From: Paucibacter sp. TC2R-5
Lineage (GTDB): Bacteria > Pseudomonadota > Gammaproteobacteria > Burkholderiales > Burkholderiaceae_C
Length of the DNA stretch: 64,000 nt
Reading direction: 5' to 3'
NCBI RefSeq assembly: GCF_025717605.1
Contig: NZ_JAJIRQ010000001.1
Coordinates: 342,916-406,915, forward strand
The notes beneath the pieces were generated by a model. That model did not search any database and was not told where the DNA came from. It was given only the letters and a program-made list of their open reading frames with translations. Within the stretch, counting starts at the first letter, position 1. Every line of letters begins with the position of its first letter. This document shows positions 25,460-35,698 of the stretch, in pieces. A program made the translations under genes and the position numbers.

Positions 25460-27478
25460 TCAAGCATCTCGTTTTGATTTTCGTTGCCTGGTAGTCTTGA
25501 GCTTCAACGCGTCGGCTGCGGCTTGAATGCCGTCGATGACGGAGAACGGCTTGATGTACGCTGTCAGGCCGAAGTCGATACTCGACAGGTGCTCGGCCAG
25601 CTGATCTATGTGGCGCCCCTTGTCATATCGACTCTCGTTTTGTGCCTTGCCGCGGCTGTGCCCCATCAGTTGCGATTTGATGATGGCCGGGATCTCGGAG
25701 TCACCAAGTGCGGTTGAGAAATTGTGTCGAAAGGAGTGAAAGGTCTTGCGGCCATTGCGCTCGATCTTGAGCTGAGTACCCAGGAAGCGCTCATTGAACC
25801 AACTGCCCGCGTACTTTCCATAACCTTTAGTCTTGTCGTACCCAAGCTCAGGGAAGAGGCGGGTGTAACCAGCTCCGCGCAGCGCGACGACATAGTCGAT
25901 AAAGCCAAGCTCAATTAGCTTCGGGTGAATCGGTACTTGCCGGATTGCGTTGATGGTCTTCAGCGATTTGTCCAGACCGTCACCGTCCTGGGTATCTGTG
26001 CCTTCCGTATCGGCGTTGACCTTGTCTTCACCGTCCAGGTTGAAGTCTAGGTAGTTGACGCCAGACTCCGAGCAACGAATGTCGGAGAGGTACAGCTGTG
26101 CAAGCTCGTTGAGGCGGCCGCCAGCCAACAGGCCCAAAAGCGGGAGCCAGTAGTAGTGGGGGCGATACGAGTAAAAGAGACCTTGCTTGGTTTTTGTTCC
26201 GGTGCCCCTGACAAACCATTCGGTCGAGAAGATGAGCGCCAGATCGTCTGGGCTCAGCTGGTCACGATCGTCCGACGCCTTGGTTCGCTTGCCTCCCATC
26301 GACTCAAAGACCTCAGTGCCAAGCTTGGTTGCTGGGTTGGCGGTCAAGTAGGTCTGCGTTACGGCCCAAGTGAAAATCTCACCAAAACCATCGATGAGCT
26401 TTTCGACGGCCTTGGTCGTGAGTCTGGGGAGGTCATGTTGCTCCGCAAGGGCAATCAACTGTGTGAAGGTGGCCTCTGGGCACTTGAAACGGCGACGCAC
26501 ATGTTGCCGCCCATCGGGCAGCGCCTTTAGCTTTTCAACCAGGCGCCAAAGAAAGTCGCGATCAATGTCGCGCAGTGGCGGGTTGCCTGTCAGCTCCAGC
26601 AAGATCGCACACCGGTCCTGGTTGGTGTGAAGTGTGTTCGGCTTCCACTTGCCTTTGTTTCGGTCGATGTAGGTCGCAAGAATTTCGGCCAAAAGCACGT
26701 TGGCATGTCTAGCGTGAGCCAGGCCGAGATAGACCGGTTCGACCAGTGGGAGCGGGCGCTGCTCTGATGCCTGGGCCGCCATAGCGGGCGTAATCTGAGA
26801 CGCAAGCCAGCACCGTAGTTGTTCGACATCGGCCTTGCTCACCATCAGCTGTTCCGCAGAGATGGGGCGCCCAGGCATTTCAACGACAAAGCCCATCTGC
26901 CTGCTGGGGGGCAGCATGAAGCAGCACACCTCCCTTGGCTGCTGCGCCCCTTGATGAATTGCTCGAACATCCTCGTCGAACCTGAGCTGCAGGTGTCGCG
27001 ACTCTTTGCGATGCTGACCAAGGCGGCGGAGTGCTGTCTCGCTCACGTCAACGCTCACAAGGCCCGATGCGTCGCGGTCGTGCCAAAGGGCATCCATGTC
27101 TTCCAAGAACCAGCCGTCCCAGTTCTCTGCATAGACGTAGAACCGCGCATGGTTTGCCAAGAGCTGTGCGACTAGCGTGCGGTCATCTGAGCCGAGTAGG
27201 GCAGCAGCTTGATTGATATGGATGTAGCCCTCGCCAAGGAGATCGAGAGTGCCGGCTTCAATTTTCGATAGATCCATGCGTGCGTACTTGTCCAGCTCAG
27301 CGTGCCAGCGCGCGACCATCTCCGCAATGACGATTTTGGCCAGCCGCGGATCGCGGCAGCCCGTGGTCCGACTGACTTCCTTTTTGCCAACGGCCTTTTG
27401 AAGCCAGGCAGGCACGTACAGGCGAACCGCCTTGAAGGTGCTGCGCTCGCGGCGCTTGACGTTTGAATTGCGTTTCAT
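25460..27478 (-). CDS. Large tyrosine recombinase (island integrase)
   Basis: A 672-residue site-specific integrase. The N-terminus (LYVPAWLQKAVGKKEVSRTT) resembles the DUF6538 domain found at the start of long integrases. The catalytic residues are in the last third: first arginine in LLAGGRLNELAQL, HSFRHNFS (H-x-x-R), LMGHSRG, and the nucleophile tyrosine in ESRYDKG. The catalytic core looks complete. The gene starts 83 bases from the 3' end of a tRNA-Gly gene and reads away from it, the classic layout of a tRNA-integrated element extending to the left. At about 670 residues it is much longer than phage lambda-type enzymes. Confidence 0.93.
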   Translation of the reverse strand: MKRNSNVKRRERSTFKAVRLYVPAWLQKAVGKKEVSRTTGCRDPRLAKIVIAEMVARWHAELDKYARMDLSKIEAGTLDLLGEGYIHINQAAALLGSDDRTLVAQLLANHARFYVYAENWDGWFLEDMDALWHDRDASGLVSVDVSETALRRLGQHRKESRHLQLRFDEDVRAIHQGAQQPREVCCFMLPPSRQMGFVVEMPGRPISAEQLMVSKADVEQLRCWLASQITPAMAAQASEQRPLPLVEPVYLGLAHARHANVLLAEILATYIDRNKGKWKPNTLHTNQDRCAILLELTGNPPLRDIDRDFLWRLVEKLKALPDGRQHVRRRFKCPEATFTQLIALAEQHDLPRLTTKAVEKLIDGFGEIFTWAVTQTYLTANPATKLGTEVFESMGGKRTKASDDRDQLSPDDLALIFSTEWFVRGTGTKTKQGLFYSYRPHYYWLPLLGLLAGGRLNELAQLYLSDIRCSESGVNYLDFNLDGEDKVNADTEGTDTQDGDGLDKSLKTINAIRQVPIHPKLIELGFIDYVVALRGAGYTRLFPELGYDKTKGYGKYAGSWFNERFLGTQLKIERNGRKTFHSFRHNFSTALGDSEIPAIIKSQLMGHSRGKAQNESRYDKGRHIDQLAEHLSSIDFGLTAYIKPFSVIDGIQAAADALKLKTTRQRKSKRDA

Positions 27479-27560
27479 CGGCCTACAGTTTCGTAGTAGA
27501 CCTGCGGGCGCTGGGAGATTTTGGCAAATCTCTAAGTCATGACAATGACTTACGCAACTA

Positions 27561-27634
27561 TGGAGCGGGTGATGGGAATCGAACCCACGTGATTTGCTTG
27601 GGAAGCAAGAGTTCTACCATTGAACTACACCCGC
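27561..27634 (-). tRNA. glyU: tRNA-Gly (CCC)
   Basis: The minus strand gives a 74-base cloverleaf. The acceptor is GCGGGTG pairing with CACCCGC then TCCA, the D-arm has GTTCAATGGTAGAAC, and the anticodon loop TTCCCAA gives anticodon CCC. The T-arm has GGGTTCGATTCCC. The CCA end is encoded. The 27-43 pair (C-A) is a mismatch. The integrase gene begins 83 bases beyond the 3' end, so the T-arm/acceptor region is the probable attachment site. The gene is intact, so integration restored the tRNA end. Confidence 0.93.
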
Positions 27635-27668
27635 ATGGCGCGCAGTATACCGGCTGCTTTTGCCGGCT

Positions 27669-28517
27669 TCAGGCCAAGGCCTGGGCGAGCTGTAGCGCTT
27701 CGGACCCAAAGGCATAAGCGTCCATGCCCAGGGAGCCAAAAGTCAGGCTGGCGTGCAGGCGCTGCGGCGCCGCGTCAGTGCCTCCGGCGCCGGCGGCGAT
27801 AAACCAGGGCAGCAGGTGCTCGTCGCTCGGATGCATCGCCACGCCATAGGGCGCTTGCCTGCGGTAGTCGAGCAGGGCCGGCCAGTCTCGGGCCGCACTG
27901 CGCTCAAGCCACCAGCTACGAAAAGCGCGTGAAGCTTCAATTTCCGGCGCGTCAATGGCCGGCGGGCGGCCTTGCCCGAAGACCAGGCCGAGATTGTGCG
28001 TGATGCTGCCGCTAGCAATGATCAGCACGCCTCTTTGCGCCAGCGGCGCCAGTATCTGCCCCAGTGCGAATTGCTGTGCCGGGCTGTCGCTGGCGACAAA
28101 GGCCAGCGGCAAGACGGGCACATCGGCGTCGGGGTAAAGATAGCGTAGCGGCGTCCACGCGCCGTGATCCAAGCCACTTTGCCCTGTCAGCGCCATGGCC
28201 TGCCCGGCTTGCTGGGCCAGGCCCAGGACTTCTTCGGCCAAGTCGGGTGCGCCGGGCGCGTCATAGCGCAGCTTGAGCAGTCGATCATCAAAGCCGCCAA
28301 AGTCGTAGATCGCTTGATGGCCTTGGCCGGCCAGCAAAAAGGGCTGGCGAGCGCTGGTGTGGGCCGACACCATCAGGATCGCCCGGGGGCGCTCGTAGTT
28401 GGCGTCCAGCACAAGACCCAACCTGTGCATGAAGGCGCCCGCTTCGCGCGGCTCCAGAGCGGTCATCGGTGAGCCGTGTGAGAGAAACAGGGCAGGGAAT
28501 GGTTTGCTGTTCGTCAT
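27669..28517 (-). CDS. ygiD: YgiD-type extradiol dioxygenase (DOPA dioxygenase family)
   Basis: A 282-residue class III extradiol ring-cleavage dioxygenase like E. coli YgiD and plant 4,5-DOPA dioxygenase. It opens with ALFLSHGSPMTALE, where H14 is a probable metal ligand, followed by ILMVSAHTSARQPFL, LDHGAWTPLRYLYP and IIASGSITHNL; each holds a histidine expected in the active site. Length is normal. It reads toward the tRNA and is divergent from the FtsX-type permease. The true substrate is unknown. Confidence 0.88.
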   Translation of the reverse strand: MTNSKPFPALFLSHGSPMTALEPREAGAFMHRLGLVLDANYERPRAILMVSAHTSARQPFLLAGQGHQAIYDFGGFDDRLLKLRYDAPGAPDLAEEVLGLAQQAGQAMALTGQSGLDHGAWTPLRYLYPDADVPVLPLAFVASDSPAQQFALGQILAPLAQRGVLIIASGSITHNLGLVFGQGRPPAIDAPEIEASRAFRSWWLERSAARDWPALLDYRRQAPYGVAMHPSDEHLLPWFIAAGAGGTDAAPQRLHASLTFGSLGMDAYAFGSEALQLAQALA

Positions 28518-28633
28518 GGACTTGATTCAACCCGAGCCGGGCTCGGCCGGGGTGGCGGCCGATTGAATCCGCCGTTCAGGGCTTTTGCATGCCCAGCGAC
28601 ATCGCGACTTGGACTGTCGCTACAGTGCAGGGC

Positions 28634-31198
28634 ATGACTACCTCAATAGAAGCAACACGCGCTCAAACCTTGACGCCGCCGACGGTCTTGCAAATGGCTT
28701 GGCGCCAGCTTTGGCGCGACTGGCGGGCCGGCGAGCTGCGTTTGTTGATGCTGGCCGTGGCCTTGGCCGTGGGGGCGCTGTGCGCGGTGAGTTTTTTGTC
28801 GGACCGGCTGGATCAGGGCTTGCGCCGCGACGCCGCTCAATTGATGGGCGGTGACGCGGTGCTGCTGAGTGACCAACCCACACCGGCGCCGTTGCTGGCG
28901 CTGGCCGAGGAGCTCAAGCTGACGCAGCTGGTCAGTGTCAACTTCCCCAGCATGGCGCGTGCCAGCGAGGCCCAGGGCGGGGCGAGCCGGCTGGTGGCGG
29001 TGAAGGCCGTGGGCAGCGCTTACCCCTTGCGTGGGCGCTTGCTCCTGCAAGATGGCCGCTCGGTGCAGGCGCCGGCGCGGGGTGAGGTGTGGGTGGACGA
29101 GCCGGTGTTGACGGCCCTGTCGCTCAAGCAAGGGGACGACTTGCTGCTGGGGGAGTTGAGCTTGCGTATCGCCGGGGTTATTGCGACCGAGCCCGACCGA
29201 GGTGCGGGCTTTCTCAATTTCGCGCCGCGCCTGATGTTGGCCGAGGCCGACTTGGCGGCGACCGGTTTGGTGCAGGCCGCTAGCCGCGTCACCTACCGTC
29301 TGGCCTTGGCATCCAATAGCGGCGATGCCAAGGCGGTGGCCAGTTTTGTGGCGCGAGCCTCCGTTTTGATTGAGCGTTCGGGCTGGCGAGGCGTGCGCCT
29401 CGACTCCCTGGAGAACGGCCGCCCCGAGATGCGCCAAACCCTGGACCGGGCGAGCAAGTTTTTGAGCCTGGTGGCGATGCTGGCGGCGCTGTTGGCGGCG
29501 GTGGCGGTGGCGCTGGCGGCACGGGACTTTGCCGCGCGCCATATGGATGATTGTGCGATGTTGCGGGTGTGGGGACAGTCGCAGCGTCGCATCGCCTGGA
29601 CCTATGGGCTGGAGTTTGGGGTGGCAGGCCTTGTCGGCAGCGCCTTGGGCGTCTTGCTGGGTTGGGCGATGCACCATGGTTTTGTCAGCCTGTTGGCGGG
29701 GCTGCTGGATGTGAATCTACCCAATCCGAGCTGGTGGCCGGTGGCCTTGGGGCTGGGTCTGGGCCTGAGCCTGCTGCTGGGCTTTGGCTTGCCGCCGGTG
29801 CTGCAACTGGCGGCCGTGCCGGCGCTGCGGGTGATCCGACGTGATCTGGGGAGTCTGAATGCGGGCTCTATGGTGGTCTTGGTGGCGGGGGTGCTGGGTT
29901 TCGCGGCGATCCTGATGGCGCTGTCGGGTGACTTGGTTTTGGGGTCCATCGCGGCCGGTGGTTTCGCGGCGGCAGTGGGGCTGTTTGCCTTGCTTTCCTG
30001 GCTGGCCGTGATCCTCTTGCGTCGGCTGGTACCGCTGAGTGTGAGTGGGCGGCAAGCACCGCGCTGGTTGCTGTTGGCGACGCGTCAAGTGGCCGCGCGC
30101 CCCGGCTTTGCGGTGGTGCAGGTGTCCTCGCTGGCGGTGGGCTTGCTGGCGCTGGCCTTGCTGGTGCTGTTGCGTACCGACCTGATCGACAGTTGGCGCC
30201 AGGCCACGCCTGCCAATGGGCCGGACCGCTTTGTGATCAATATCCAGCCCGATCAAGCCGACGCATTTCAATCCCGGCTGAAGGCAAGTGGCGTACAGCA
30301 CTATGACTTCTATCCGATGATCCGCGGCCGTTTGTTGAGCGTCAATGACAAACCGGTACAGGCGCAGAAGTTTGCGGATGAGCGCGCGCAGCGTTTGGCC
30401 GAGCGCGAGTTCAATCTGAGCCACTCCAAGCAATTGCCGGCGCGCAATCAAGTGGTCGCAGGCAATTGGCTGGATGATGATGCCGAGGGGCTGAGCGTGG
30501 AGGAGGGCCTGGCCAAGTCACTCGGCTTGAAGCTCGGTGACCAATTGAAGTTTGATGTTGCGGGCGTGGTGGTGCAGGGCCGCATCAACAGCGTGCGTAA
30601 GGTGGACTGGGCTTCGATGCGGGTGAATTTCTTTGTGATGTTCCCGCGGGCGGAGATGCCTGAGCTGCCGCGCAGCTTTGTAGCGGCGTTCAGGGCGCCT
30701 GCTGGCGCCAAATTTGACCGGGGAATCACGCGCGAGTTTCCGAATTTGACCGTGGTGGATGTGTCGGCTCAACTCAATCAGGTGCAATCGGTGTTGAACC
30801 AGGTGATTCAAGCGGTGCAGTATTTGTTCGCCTTTTCCTTGGCCACCGGCTTGGTGGTCTTGTTGGCCAGCGTGAACAGCACCCGTGACGCGCGCACGCG
30901 CGAATTTGCCTTGATGCGAGCGCTGGGTGCCAGCTCTAGCTTGCTGGGTCAGGTGCAAAGAGCGGAGTTGCTGGGCGTGGGTTCATTGGCCGGTTTCTTG
31001 GCGGGCGTGGTGGCCCTGATATTGAGCGGCCTGCTGGCGCACTATGTGTTCGGTTTCAATTGGAGCATCAATTTTTGGGTGCCGTTGATCACAATGGCTG
31101 CCGGGGCAATGCTAGCGCTGACGGCGGGATGGTGGAGCTTGCGCGGTGTGCTCACCCGTCCGGTCACGCAGACGCTGCGGGAAGCTGACACCCAATAG
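28634..31198 (+). CDS. FtsX-type ABC transporter permease (YbbP-like)
   Basis: An 854-residue membrane protein of the FtsX/MacB fold. One membrane span lies near residue 35, followed by a roughly 200-residue periplasmic domain. Three spans with the FtsX core (LVAMLAALLAAVAVALAARD) come next, then more spans in the middle, a second periplasmic domain and three C-terminal spans with TREFALMRALGAS. This duplicated layout matches YbbP/LolE-like permeases. Such proteins normally work with a YbbA-type ATPase; none is next to it here. The start at 28634 is uncertain; an earlier in-frame ATG at 28589 and the MAWRQLW methionine are alternatives. Confidence 0.85.
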   Translation: MTTSIEATRAQTLTPPTVLQMAWRQLWRDWRAGELRLLMLAVALAVGALCAVSFLSDRLDQGLRRDAAQLMGGDAVLLSDQPTPAPLLALAEELKLTQLVSVNFPSMARASEAQGGASRLVAVKAVGSAYPLRGRLLLQDGRSVQAPARGEVWVDEPVLTALSLKQGDDLLLGELSLRIAGVIATEPDRGAGFLNFAPRLMLAEADLAATGLVQAASRVTYRLALASNSGDAKAVASFVARASVLIERSGWRGVRLDSLENGRPEMRQTLDRASKFLSLVAMLAALLAAVAVALAARDFAARHMDDCAMLRVWGQSQRRIAWTYGLEFGVAGLVGSALGVLLGWAMHHGFVSLLAGLLDVNLPNPSWWPVALGLGLGLSLLLGFGLPPVLQLAAVPALRVIRRDLGSLNAGSMVVLVAGVLGFAAILMALSGDLVLGSIAAGGFAAAVGLFALLSWLAVILLRRLVPLSVSGRQAPRWLLLATRQVAARPGFAVVQVSSLAVGLLALALLVLLRTDLIDSWRQATPANGPDRFVINIQPDQADAFQSRLKASGVQHYDFYPMIRGRLLSVNDKPVQAQKFADERAQRLAEREFNLSHSKQLPARNQVVAGNWLDDDAEGLSVEEGLAKSLGLKLGDQLKFDVAGVVVQGRINSVRKVDWASMRVNFFVMFPRAEMPELPRSFVAAFRAPAGAKFDRGITREFPNLTVVDVSAQLNQVQSVLNQVIQAVQYLFAFSLATGLVVLLASVNSTRDARTREFALMRALGASSSLLGQVQRAELLGVGSLAGFLAGVVALILSGLLAHYVFGFNWSINFWVPLITMAAGAMLALTAGWWSLRGVLTRPVTQTLREADTQ

Positions 31199-31223
31199 CC
31201 TGTCTACGCCTGCCCAATAGAAA

Positions 31224-31242
31224 ACGGGCCGCTAGGGCCCGT
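31224..31242 (-). terminator. Terminator after the last mcp gene
   Basis: ACGGGCC (31224-31230) and GGCCCGT (31236-31242) form a seven-base-pair GC-rich stem. On the minus strand it is followed by TTTTC, so it most likely ends the chemotaxis transcript 49 bases past the mcp stop. It may also serve the converging permease gene. Confidence 0.65.
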
Positions 31243-31290
31243 TGATCATGCTGGTTAGCGCAGGCACTTATTACTGCCGGTGCGCTTGGT

Positions 31291-33357
31291 TTAGAAGGAC
31301 TGCCAGTCTCCGCCGTCGTCGTTGCTTGAGGCAGGCGAGGGGGCTGGAGCGGGTGCGGGTTTGGGGTTAGGTGCGGCAGCTTTTGCCGCTTGCTTAGGGG
31401 CAGGGGCGGGCGTGGGACTGTACGCCGCCTTCGGGGCTGGCTTTTGAGCCATGGTCTTGGCGCCCGATTTGAAGGAGGCGCTGGATGACGATGACGAGGC
31501 TTGGTGACTCTTGGGCGCTGCAGCAGCCGTGTAGGCATGTGCGCGTTGGCCTTCGTTGCTGCTGAGCTTGAAGACGGACACCACCTCGGTCAGGCGCTGA
31601 GCCTGATCCTTCAGGCTTTCGGCGGCGGCCGCTGATTCTTCAACCAAGGCCGCGTTTTGCTGCGTCATCTTGTCGAGCTGGACCACCGCGCCATTGACTT
31701 GGCCGATGCCGTCACTTTGTTCGGTCGACGCAGCCGTGATCTCGCCGATGATGTCGGTCACGCGCTGAACGCTGGAGACAATATCGTTCATCGAGTTGCC
31801 GGCCTCTTCGACCAGGCGCGTGCCGACCTCCACCCGATCGACACTGGCGCCGATCAAGCCTTTGATCTCCTTGGCAGCTTCGGCGCTGCGCTGGGCGAGC
31901 GAGCGAACCTCGCTGGCGACAACGGCAAAACCGCGGCCCTGTTCCCCGGCTCGTGCCGCTTCAACGGCGGCATTTAGCGCCAAGATATTGGTCTGGAAGG
32001 CGATGCCGTCGATCACGCCGATGATGTCGCTGATCTTCTTGGAACTGGTGTTGATCTCGTCCATGGTCGTGACCACTTGGCTGACCACGGTGCCGCCCTT
32101 GGCAGCCGCTGCCGAGGCTGAAGAAGCGAGTTGATTGGCGGTCTGCGCGGCATCGGCGGTTTGTCGCACGGTGCTGGTCAGCGTCTCCATCGATGATGCC
32201 GCTTCCTCCAAATTGGCCGCCGTTTGCTCGGTGCGTTGCGACAGGTCTTGCGCGCCCAGTGCGATTTCGCTCGACGCCGTTGTGATGGAGTTGCTGGCTT
32301 GTCTGACATCCAGAAGAATGTCTTGAATCTTCTTGGCGAACAGATTGAAGGCGCCGGCAATGCGGGCGATTTCATCGTTGCCGCCTTCGGGGAGTCGCTG
32401 GGTCAAGTCGCCTCCGCCAGCGCTGATTTCGTCCAGTGCTGACTGAACGCGACTGAGGCCGCGCAGCATGTTCGTGATCATGGCCGCCATCAAAGTGCCG
32501 GCAACCGCGATCACCAGCAGCAAGACAATGGCCGAGGCGCGCACCAGGGACTTGAGGGAGGCCAAAGCCTCACTCTTGTCTGCCGCTACCACCAGCGTCC
32601 AATCGGTATTGGGAATGCTGATGCCGCGCATCAGATAGTCTTGTTCGCCGACATGCGTGTCGACCCAGGCGCCACCCGCTTCCCGGGCCAGCTTAATCGC
32701 CTTGTCATCCAATTCAGGCGACAGAGTGCTGAGGGGTTTTTGCGTTAGCTTGGTGTCAGGGTGGGCGACGATGTCGCCCTTGTTCGAGACCAAGAAGGCA
32801 AAGCCATTCGGGGTTGGCTTGATGGCTTTGACGGTGTTGGAAACGTCATTCAAGAAAACATCGGTGGCGACCACGGCTTTGACTTGGGCTCCTTCCTTGA
32901 CGGCCAACGCAAAAGTTACGACCAACATATTGCGGGCCGCATCCATATAGGGCTCGGTCAGGATGACGCCGCCGGCGGCTGCTGCTTGGGTGAACCAAGG
33001 GCGTCCTGTCGGGTCGTAGTCAGGGGGTAAATTCTGAGGTGAGTTAAAGAATATGCGCTTGTCCGGAAAAGCAATATAGGCGTCCAAGCTGCCAGACTTT
33101 GCTGCCTGCATCAAGAAAGGTATCGGTTCTGCTTGTTGAGCGGCTGGGGCCAGCGAAGAGACGATATCCCTTTGAAACCGCATCCATTGGTTGATGGTTG
33201 CGGCCTGATTCGCGGCCAAGGTATCGAGGTCTCGTAGCACTTGGCTGTGCGAATGGTTGCGCACCACGACGTAGTTGGCGGCGGTGGCAATGGACAGCCC
33301 CAAGACCACCACGCCTATGCAAAGAGCGATCAATCGGGTCTTGATGGAATCAAACAT
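31291..33357 (-). CDS. Methyl-accepting chemotaxis protein, dCache type
   Basis: A 688-residue chemoreceptor. A first membrane span (residues about 10-28) precedes a periplasmic region of about 250 residues that looks like a double Cache domain ([20 protein letters not shown]). A second span (about 275-298), HAMP and the cytoplasmic signalling helix follow, with the universal tip [20 protein letters not shown]. The C-terminus is long, rich in A, P and K, and ends DWQSF, a likely tether for CheR/CheB of the NWETF type. The ATG at 33357 follows GAGGAG by seven bases; an in-frame GTG lies six bases before it. It is the last gene of the che transcript. Confidence 0.93.
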   Translation of the reverse strand: MFDSIKTRLIALCIGVVVLGLSIATAANYVVVRNHSHSQVLRDLDTLAANQAATINQWMRFQRDIVSSLAPAAQQAEPIPFLMQAAKSGSLDAYIAFPDKRIFFNSPQNLPPDYDPTGRPWFTQAAAAGGVILTEPYMDAARNMLVVTFALAVKEGAQVKAVVATDVFLNDVSNTVKAIKPTPNGFAFLVSNKGDIVAHPDTKLTQKPLSTLSPELDDKAIKLAREAGGAWVDTHVGEQDYLMRGISIPNTDWTLVVAADKSEALASLKSLVRASAIVLLLVIAVAGTLMAAMITNMLRGLSRVQSALDEISAGGGDLTQRLPEGGNDEIARIAGAFNLFAKKIQDILLDVRQASNSITTASSEIALGAQDLSQRTEQTAANLEEAASSMETLTSTVRQTADAAQTANQLASSASAAAAKGGTVVSQVVTTMDEINTSSKKISDIIGVIDGIAFQTNILALNAAVEAARAGEQGRGFAVVASEVRSLAQRSAEAAKEIKGLIGASVDRVEVGTRLVEEAGNSMNDIVSSVQRVTDIIGEITAASTEQSDGIGQVNGAVVQLDKMTQQNAALVEESAAAAESLKDQAQRLTEVVSVFKLSSNEGQRAHAYTAAAAPKSHQASSSSSSASFKSGAKTMAQKPAPKAAYSPTPAPAPKQAAKAAAPNPKPAPAPAPSPASSNDDGGDWQSF

Positions 33358-33401
33358 GAGCACACTCCTCAGTCAAAGACAGATTTTCATAGGTGAAGGG
33401 C

Positions 33402-35558
33402 TTAGAAACTTTCCCACTCGCTCTCATTGGAGCTCGAGGGCGGCGCTGCAGCTGGTTTTGCGGGCACCGCAGGGGCGGCCGGTCTTGCGGGTATCGAGGC
33501 TGCGGGCGGCGCTGAGGCTGCCTTTTTGACAGCTGCGCTCGGCTTGGCTGGCTTTGCTGCAAATGCGGGCGCTGCCGTGCTGGGCTTGTGCGCCGGCAAG
33601 GGGGCGGGCCTGTGGGCCGCAGGTCTGGCGTTGGCGGACTGGGCCACTTGAAAGATGGACACTGCCTCGATCAGCTTATGGGCTTGATCCTTCAGGCTTT
33701 CGGCTGCAGCGGCTGACTCTTCCACCAGGGCGGCGTTTTGCTGCGTCATCTGATCCAACTGCGTCACCGACTGGTTGACTTGGCCGATACCGTCGCTTTG
33801 CTCGCTGGCAGCGGCCGTGATCTCGCCGATGATGTCTTGCACACGCTGCACACTCGAGACGATTTCAGTCATCGAAGTCCCGGCGTCTTGCACCAAGCGG
33901 GAGCCCATTTCGACCCGTTCCACACTGGCCCCGATGAGGGTTTTGATTTCTTTGGCCGCCGCTGCGCTGCGCTGTGCCAAGGAGCGCACCTCGCTGGCCA
34001 CTACCGCAAAGCCACGGCCTTGCTCGCCGGCCCGGGCGGCTTCCACTGCAGCATTCAAGGCCAAGATATTGGTTTGGAATGCGATGCCGTCGATGACGCC
34101 GATGATGTCATTGATCTTGCGTGAGCTGGTGTTGATGTCGTCCATGGTGGCCACGACTTGACCCACAACCTGGCCGCCCTTGGCCGCGGCGCTGGCTGCC
34201 GACATCACCAATTGATTGGCGGTGCGGGCGGAATCGGCGGTTTGCTTGACCGTGCCGGTCAGCTCCGTCATCGACGAGGAGGCCAGTTGCAGATTCGAAG
34301 CGGTCTGCTCGGTGCGCTGGCTCAAGTCTTGGTTGCCGGTGGCGATCTCGGCGCTGGCGTGGCCGATCGAGTCGACCGACATGCGTACCGTGCCAATGGT
34401 GTCGGCCAAGCGCTCGCGCATGGCCTCGGTTTGTTGAATCAACAAGCCGATTTCGTCATCACGGGTGCTGATGACCGACTGTGTCAGATCCCCTTGCGCG
34501 ATCGCGCTTACCGCGTTGGTCAGCGCTCCGAGCGGGCGTGCGACCCAGTTGCGCATCATCCAGAACAGCCCCAGGCCGAGGCCTATGGTGGTCAAGGTCA
34601 GCATGATCCAAAACGGCACCAAGGTGGCCCAGTGCGAGGCCATTGCTTCGCTGCGGGAGACTTGCGCGACCACCCAAAGTCCCGTCTTGTCACTCTTGCG
34701 TACGACGGCGAAATTGTCATCTCTTGGGCTGGCCAGCACATTGGGGAAGCTGGAGATATAGCCGTCACTGCTGGCGCCCAATTCGGTCAATGCTTTGTCC
34801 AGGCCTGGCATGAAATCGGCGACCAATTTTCCTTTTGCGGTGGGGTGCGCCGCAAATGTGGCCTTGGACATATCTTGGCCAGCGGCGACCAAGAACGTGC
34901 CGCCGCTTTCAAAAAACTTGGCGTTGGCGCTCAGGCCTGCCATTGCCACCTCAAAGGCGTCCAGATCAAAGCCCACAAAGAGCAGGCCGATCAGCTTACC
35001 GTCGTCGTTCTTGATGGGCGAGTAATGCGTCATGTAAGCGCGGCCGAACAACACGGCACGGCCGGAAAAGGGTTTGCCCGCTCGCACAGTTGCATAGGCA
35101 GGATGGTTCTTGCCCAGCATCGTGCCCATCGCGCGTTCGCCCTTGGCGTTTTTGAGCGAAGTGGTGATACGTTCGAAGTCATCACCCTTGGCTGCGAAAA
35201 CAGTCGCCACGCCGCCGGTGGCGCCGGCAAATTTGTCAACTTGCGTGAAATTGCCGTTCAGCTTGGGACCCCAGTCCCGCAGGTCCCCTGTGGCTTCGTC
35301 CAGGCTGAAGCTGGGTCCGAATTCCTGGCGCAAAGAGCCAAAATTGCGCTCAACCAAGATGCGCGAGGACTCGTCCATCGCGTGCATGGAGTCGACCAGC
35401 GATTGCGCCTTGTCACCGACCCAGATCTGCACGCGTTCATTGGCGACCCGCGTCAGCATGACGCTGACAATGCCACTGACGGCGAGCAGAACCACCGCCA
35501 AGGTGATCCCGCCTATGGTCGATACGCGGCGTGCGATCGAAGTGGTTTTGCTCTTCAT
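33402..35558 (-). CDS. Methyl-accepting chemotaxis protein, Cache type
   Basis: A 718-residue chemoreceptor with a first span near residues 15-37 and a periplasmic Cache-like domain of about 270 residues (VDKFAGATGGVATVFA, VLFGRAYMTHYSPIKND, IGLLFVGFD). A second span (LVPFWIMLTLTTIGLGLGLF), HAMP and the signalling domain with [20 protein letters not shown] follow. The linker near the end is rich in A, P and K and the last five residues are EWESF. The start at 35558 follows CGGAG at seven bases; earlier in-frame codons lack a site. The signalling half is nearly identical to its two neighbours while the sensor differs. Confidence 0.92.
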   Translation of the reverse strand: MKSKTTSIARRVSTIGGITLAVVLLAVSGIVSVMLTRVANERVQIWVGDKAQSLVDSMHAMDESSRILVERNFGSLRQEFGPSFSLDEATGDLRDWGPKLNGNFTQVDKFAGATGGVATVFAAKGDDFERITTSLKNAKGERAMGTMLGKNHPAYATVRAGKPFSGRAVLFGRAYMTHYSPIKNDDGKLIGLLFVGFDLDAFEVAMAGLSANAKFFESGGTFLVAAGQDMSKATFAAHPTAKGKLVADFMPGLDKALTELGASSDGYISSFPNVLASPRDDNFAVVRKSDKTGLWVVAQVSRSEAMASHWATLVPFWIMLTLTTIGLGLGLFWMMRNWVARPLGALTNAVSAIAQGDLTQSVISTRDDEIGLLIQQTEAMRERLADTIGTVRMSVDSIGHASAEIATGNQDLSQRTEQTASNLQLASSSMTELTGTVKQTADSARTANQLVMSAASAAAKGGQVVGQVVATMDDINTSSRKINDIIGVIDGIAFQTNILALNAAVEAARAGEQGRGFAVVASEVRSLAQRSAAAAKEIKTLIGASVERVEMGSRLVQDAGTSMTEIVSSVQRVQDIIGEITAAASEQSDGIGQVNQSVTQLDQMTQQNAALVEESAAAAESLKDQAHKLIEAVSIFQVAQSANARPAAHRPAPLPAHKPSTAAPAFAAKPAKPSAAVKKAASAPPAASIPARPAAPAVPAKPAAAPPSSSNESEWESF

Positions 35559-35698
35559 ATCAAAACTCCGCTCAGTGGGTTTCTTGCGGGCCGCATCGCC
35601 AGCGGGCATGGAGCCGGCCTCACAAGCTTATTCGGTACTGACGGGGTCGATGAGGAAATCAAACCTTCAGGCTTTCGGGCCTTAGGGTCTTTAAACCC

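Noticed and set aside
25484-25717. Small plus-strand frames inside the integrase
   Set aside because: Shadows of the intact recombinase gene.
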